Source: an uncultured archaeon
GTDB lineage: Archaea > Thermoproteota > Nitrososphaeria > Nitrososphaerales > CALBXV01
NCBI GenBank assembly: GCA_937890045.1
Contig: CALBXV010000328.1
Span: 1-6,568 of the forward strand
Length of the DNA stretch: 6,568 bases
Direction of reading: 5' to 3'
A program made the position numbers and the translations under genes. Under the pieces are notes generated by a model. It saw nothing but the letters and a program-made list of their open reading frames with translations. It was not told the DNA's origin and ran no database searches. Shown here piece after piece: positions 6,168-6,568 of the stretch. Position 1 is the stretch's first letter, and each line of letters begins with the position of its first letter.

Positions 6168-6568
6168 TTATTTCATCCCTTTCATATTATTTAAAAGTGA
6201 GAAAAATTCACTTTTAATATTTGGTGTATCACGAAACACTCCCCGAACAACCGATGTCAACATATCACTTTCATGTTCTTTGACGCCACGAGCTGTCATA
6301 CAAAAATGTTCTGCTTTAATAATAACTGCCACACCTTTTGCCCCTGTTTCCTTTTCAATCATATCGGCAATTTGTTCCGTCATTTCTTCTTGGATTTGTG
6401 GTCTTGAAGCAATCCAATCAACCATACGATTAAACTTTGAAAGACCTATTACTTTATTTCCTGGGAAAATACCAACATAAGCTTTACCTGCAATTGGTTG
6501 AAAATGATGAGCACAAGTTGAATTAATACTCATGGGACCTGACATATAAATCTGGTCATATTGTTTTA
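6168..6568 (-). CDS. folE: GTP cyclohydrolase I, FolE (5' end beyond window)
   Basis: FolE opens the GTP ring to make 7,8-dihydroneopterin triphosphate, the first step of both folate and queuosine/7-deazaguanine synthesis. The frame is open to the right edge, with 132 codons visible; a Met at 6545 lies inside the conserved core (YDQIYMSGP) and is not the start. Counting from that Met, the zinc ligands are C11 and H14 (TCAHHF) and C82 (EHFCMTARG), with the catalytic H13 and R86; VIGLSKFNRMVDWIASRPQ at 32-50 is the FolE signature. The enzyme is normally near 200 residues, so some 60 to 70 N-terminal residues are missing. All active-site residues seen are intact. Placed just before dpdA, it most likely feeds preQ0 synthesis rather than folate. 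It is noticeably richer in G+C than dpdA. Confidence 0.95.
   Translation of the reverse strand, partial: KQYDQIYMSGPMSINSTCAHHFQPIAGKAYVGIFPGNKVIGLSKFNRMVDWIASRPQIQEEMTEQIADMIEKETGAKGVAVIIKAEHFCMTARGVKEHESDMLTSVVRGVFRDTPNIKSEFFSLLNNMKGMK

Noticed and set aside
6168..6545. Complete small FolE starting at the Met at 6545
   Set aside because: Conserved FolE residues continue upstream of this Met (YDQIY) to the window edge with no stop, and the family needs its N-terminal helices, so the gene is cut by the edge rather than short.
1..6568. tRNA genes or a CRISPR array
   Set aside because: Coding sequence fills almost the whole window, gaps are at most 56 bases, and no cloverleaf or regularly spaced repeat was seen outside the HNH gene.

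Overview
This window looks like part of the replication cluster of an AT-rich, T4-type (tailed, myovirus-like) bacteriophage. Every gene lies on the minus strand, so transcription runs from high to low coordinates. Genes overlap or nearly touch, and only three gaps exceed 30 bases. No ribosomal RNA, tRNA, insertion sequence or CRISPR signal is visible. The protein types (marine-style HNH endonuclease, short gp62, 'GSGIVVP' C-terminal motif) remind me of marine T4-like phages such as those of SAR11 or cyanobacteria, but the host cannot be settled from the sequence.

In order of transcription: (1) the 3' part of folE (GTP cyclohydrolase I), cut by the right edge; (2) dpdA, a queuine/archaeosine-transglycosylase-fold protein of the kind that inserts 7-deazaguanine bases into DNA; (3) an unrecognised 208-residue charged protein; (4) gene 62, the small clamp-loader subunit; (5) regA, the translational repressor; (6) a lipoprotein signal and linker fused in frame to an Sm-like domain, with a strong internal ribosome site and GTG start for the second part; (7) an HNH homing-type endonuclease; (8) gene 43, the replicative family-B DNA polymerase, overlapping the HNH gene and running off the left edge about 40 to 50 residues before its expected end.

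Genes 62, regA and 43 keep the order known from T4 (45-44-62-regA-43), so the replication core is recognisable. Genes 44 and 45 are not here. Their usual place upstream of 62 holds the 208-residue protein, dpdA and folE. FolE makes the GTP-derived precursor of 7-deazaguanines and DpdA would place the finished base in DNA, so a base-modification pathway that could shield phage DNA from host restriction appears to be embedded in the replication operon. The intermediate enzymes (QueD, QueE, QueC type) are not in the window.

Regulation: perfect TATAAATA boxes, the T4 late-promoter consensus, stand before regA and before the 208-residue gene. An extended -10 promoter stands directly against the HNH start codon. 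The regions to look at first are the dual-start lipoprotein/Sm-like gene, the folE-dpdA pair, and the HNH/43 junction.
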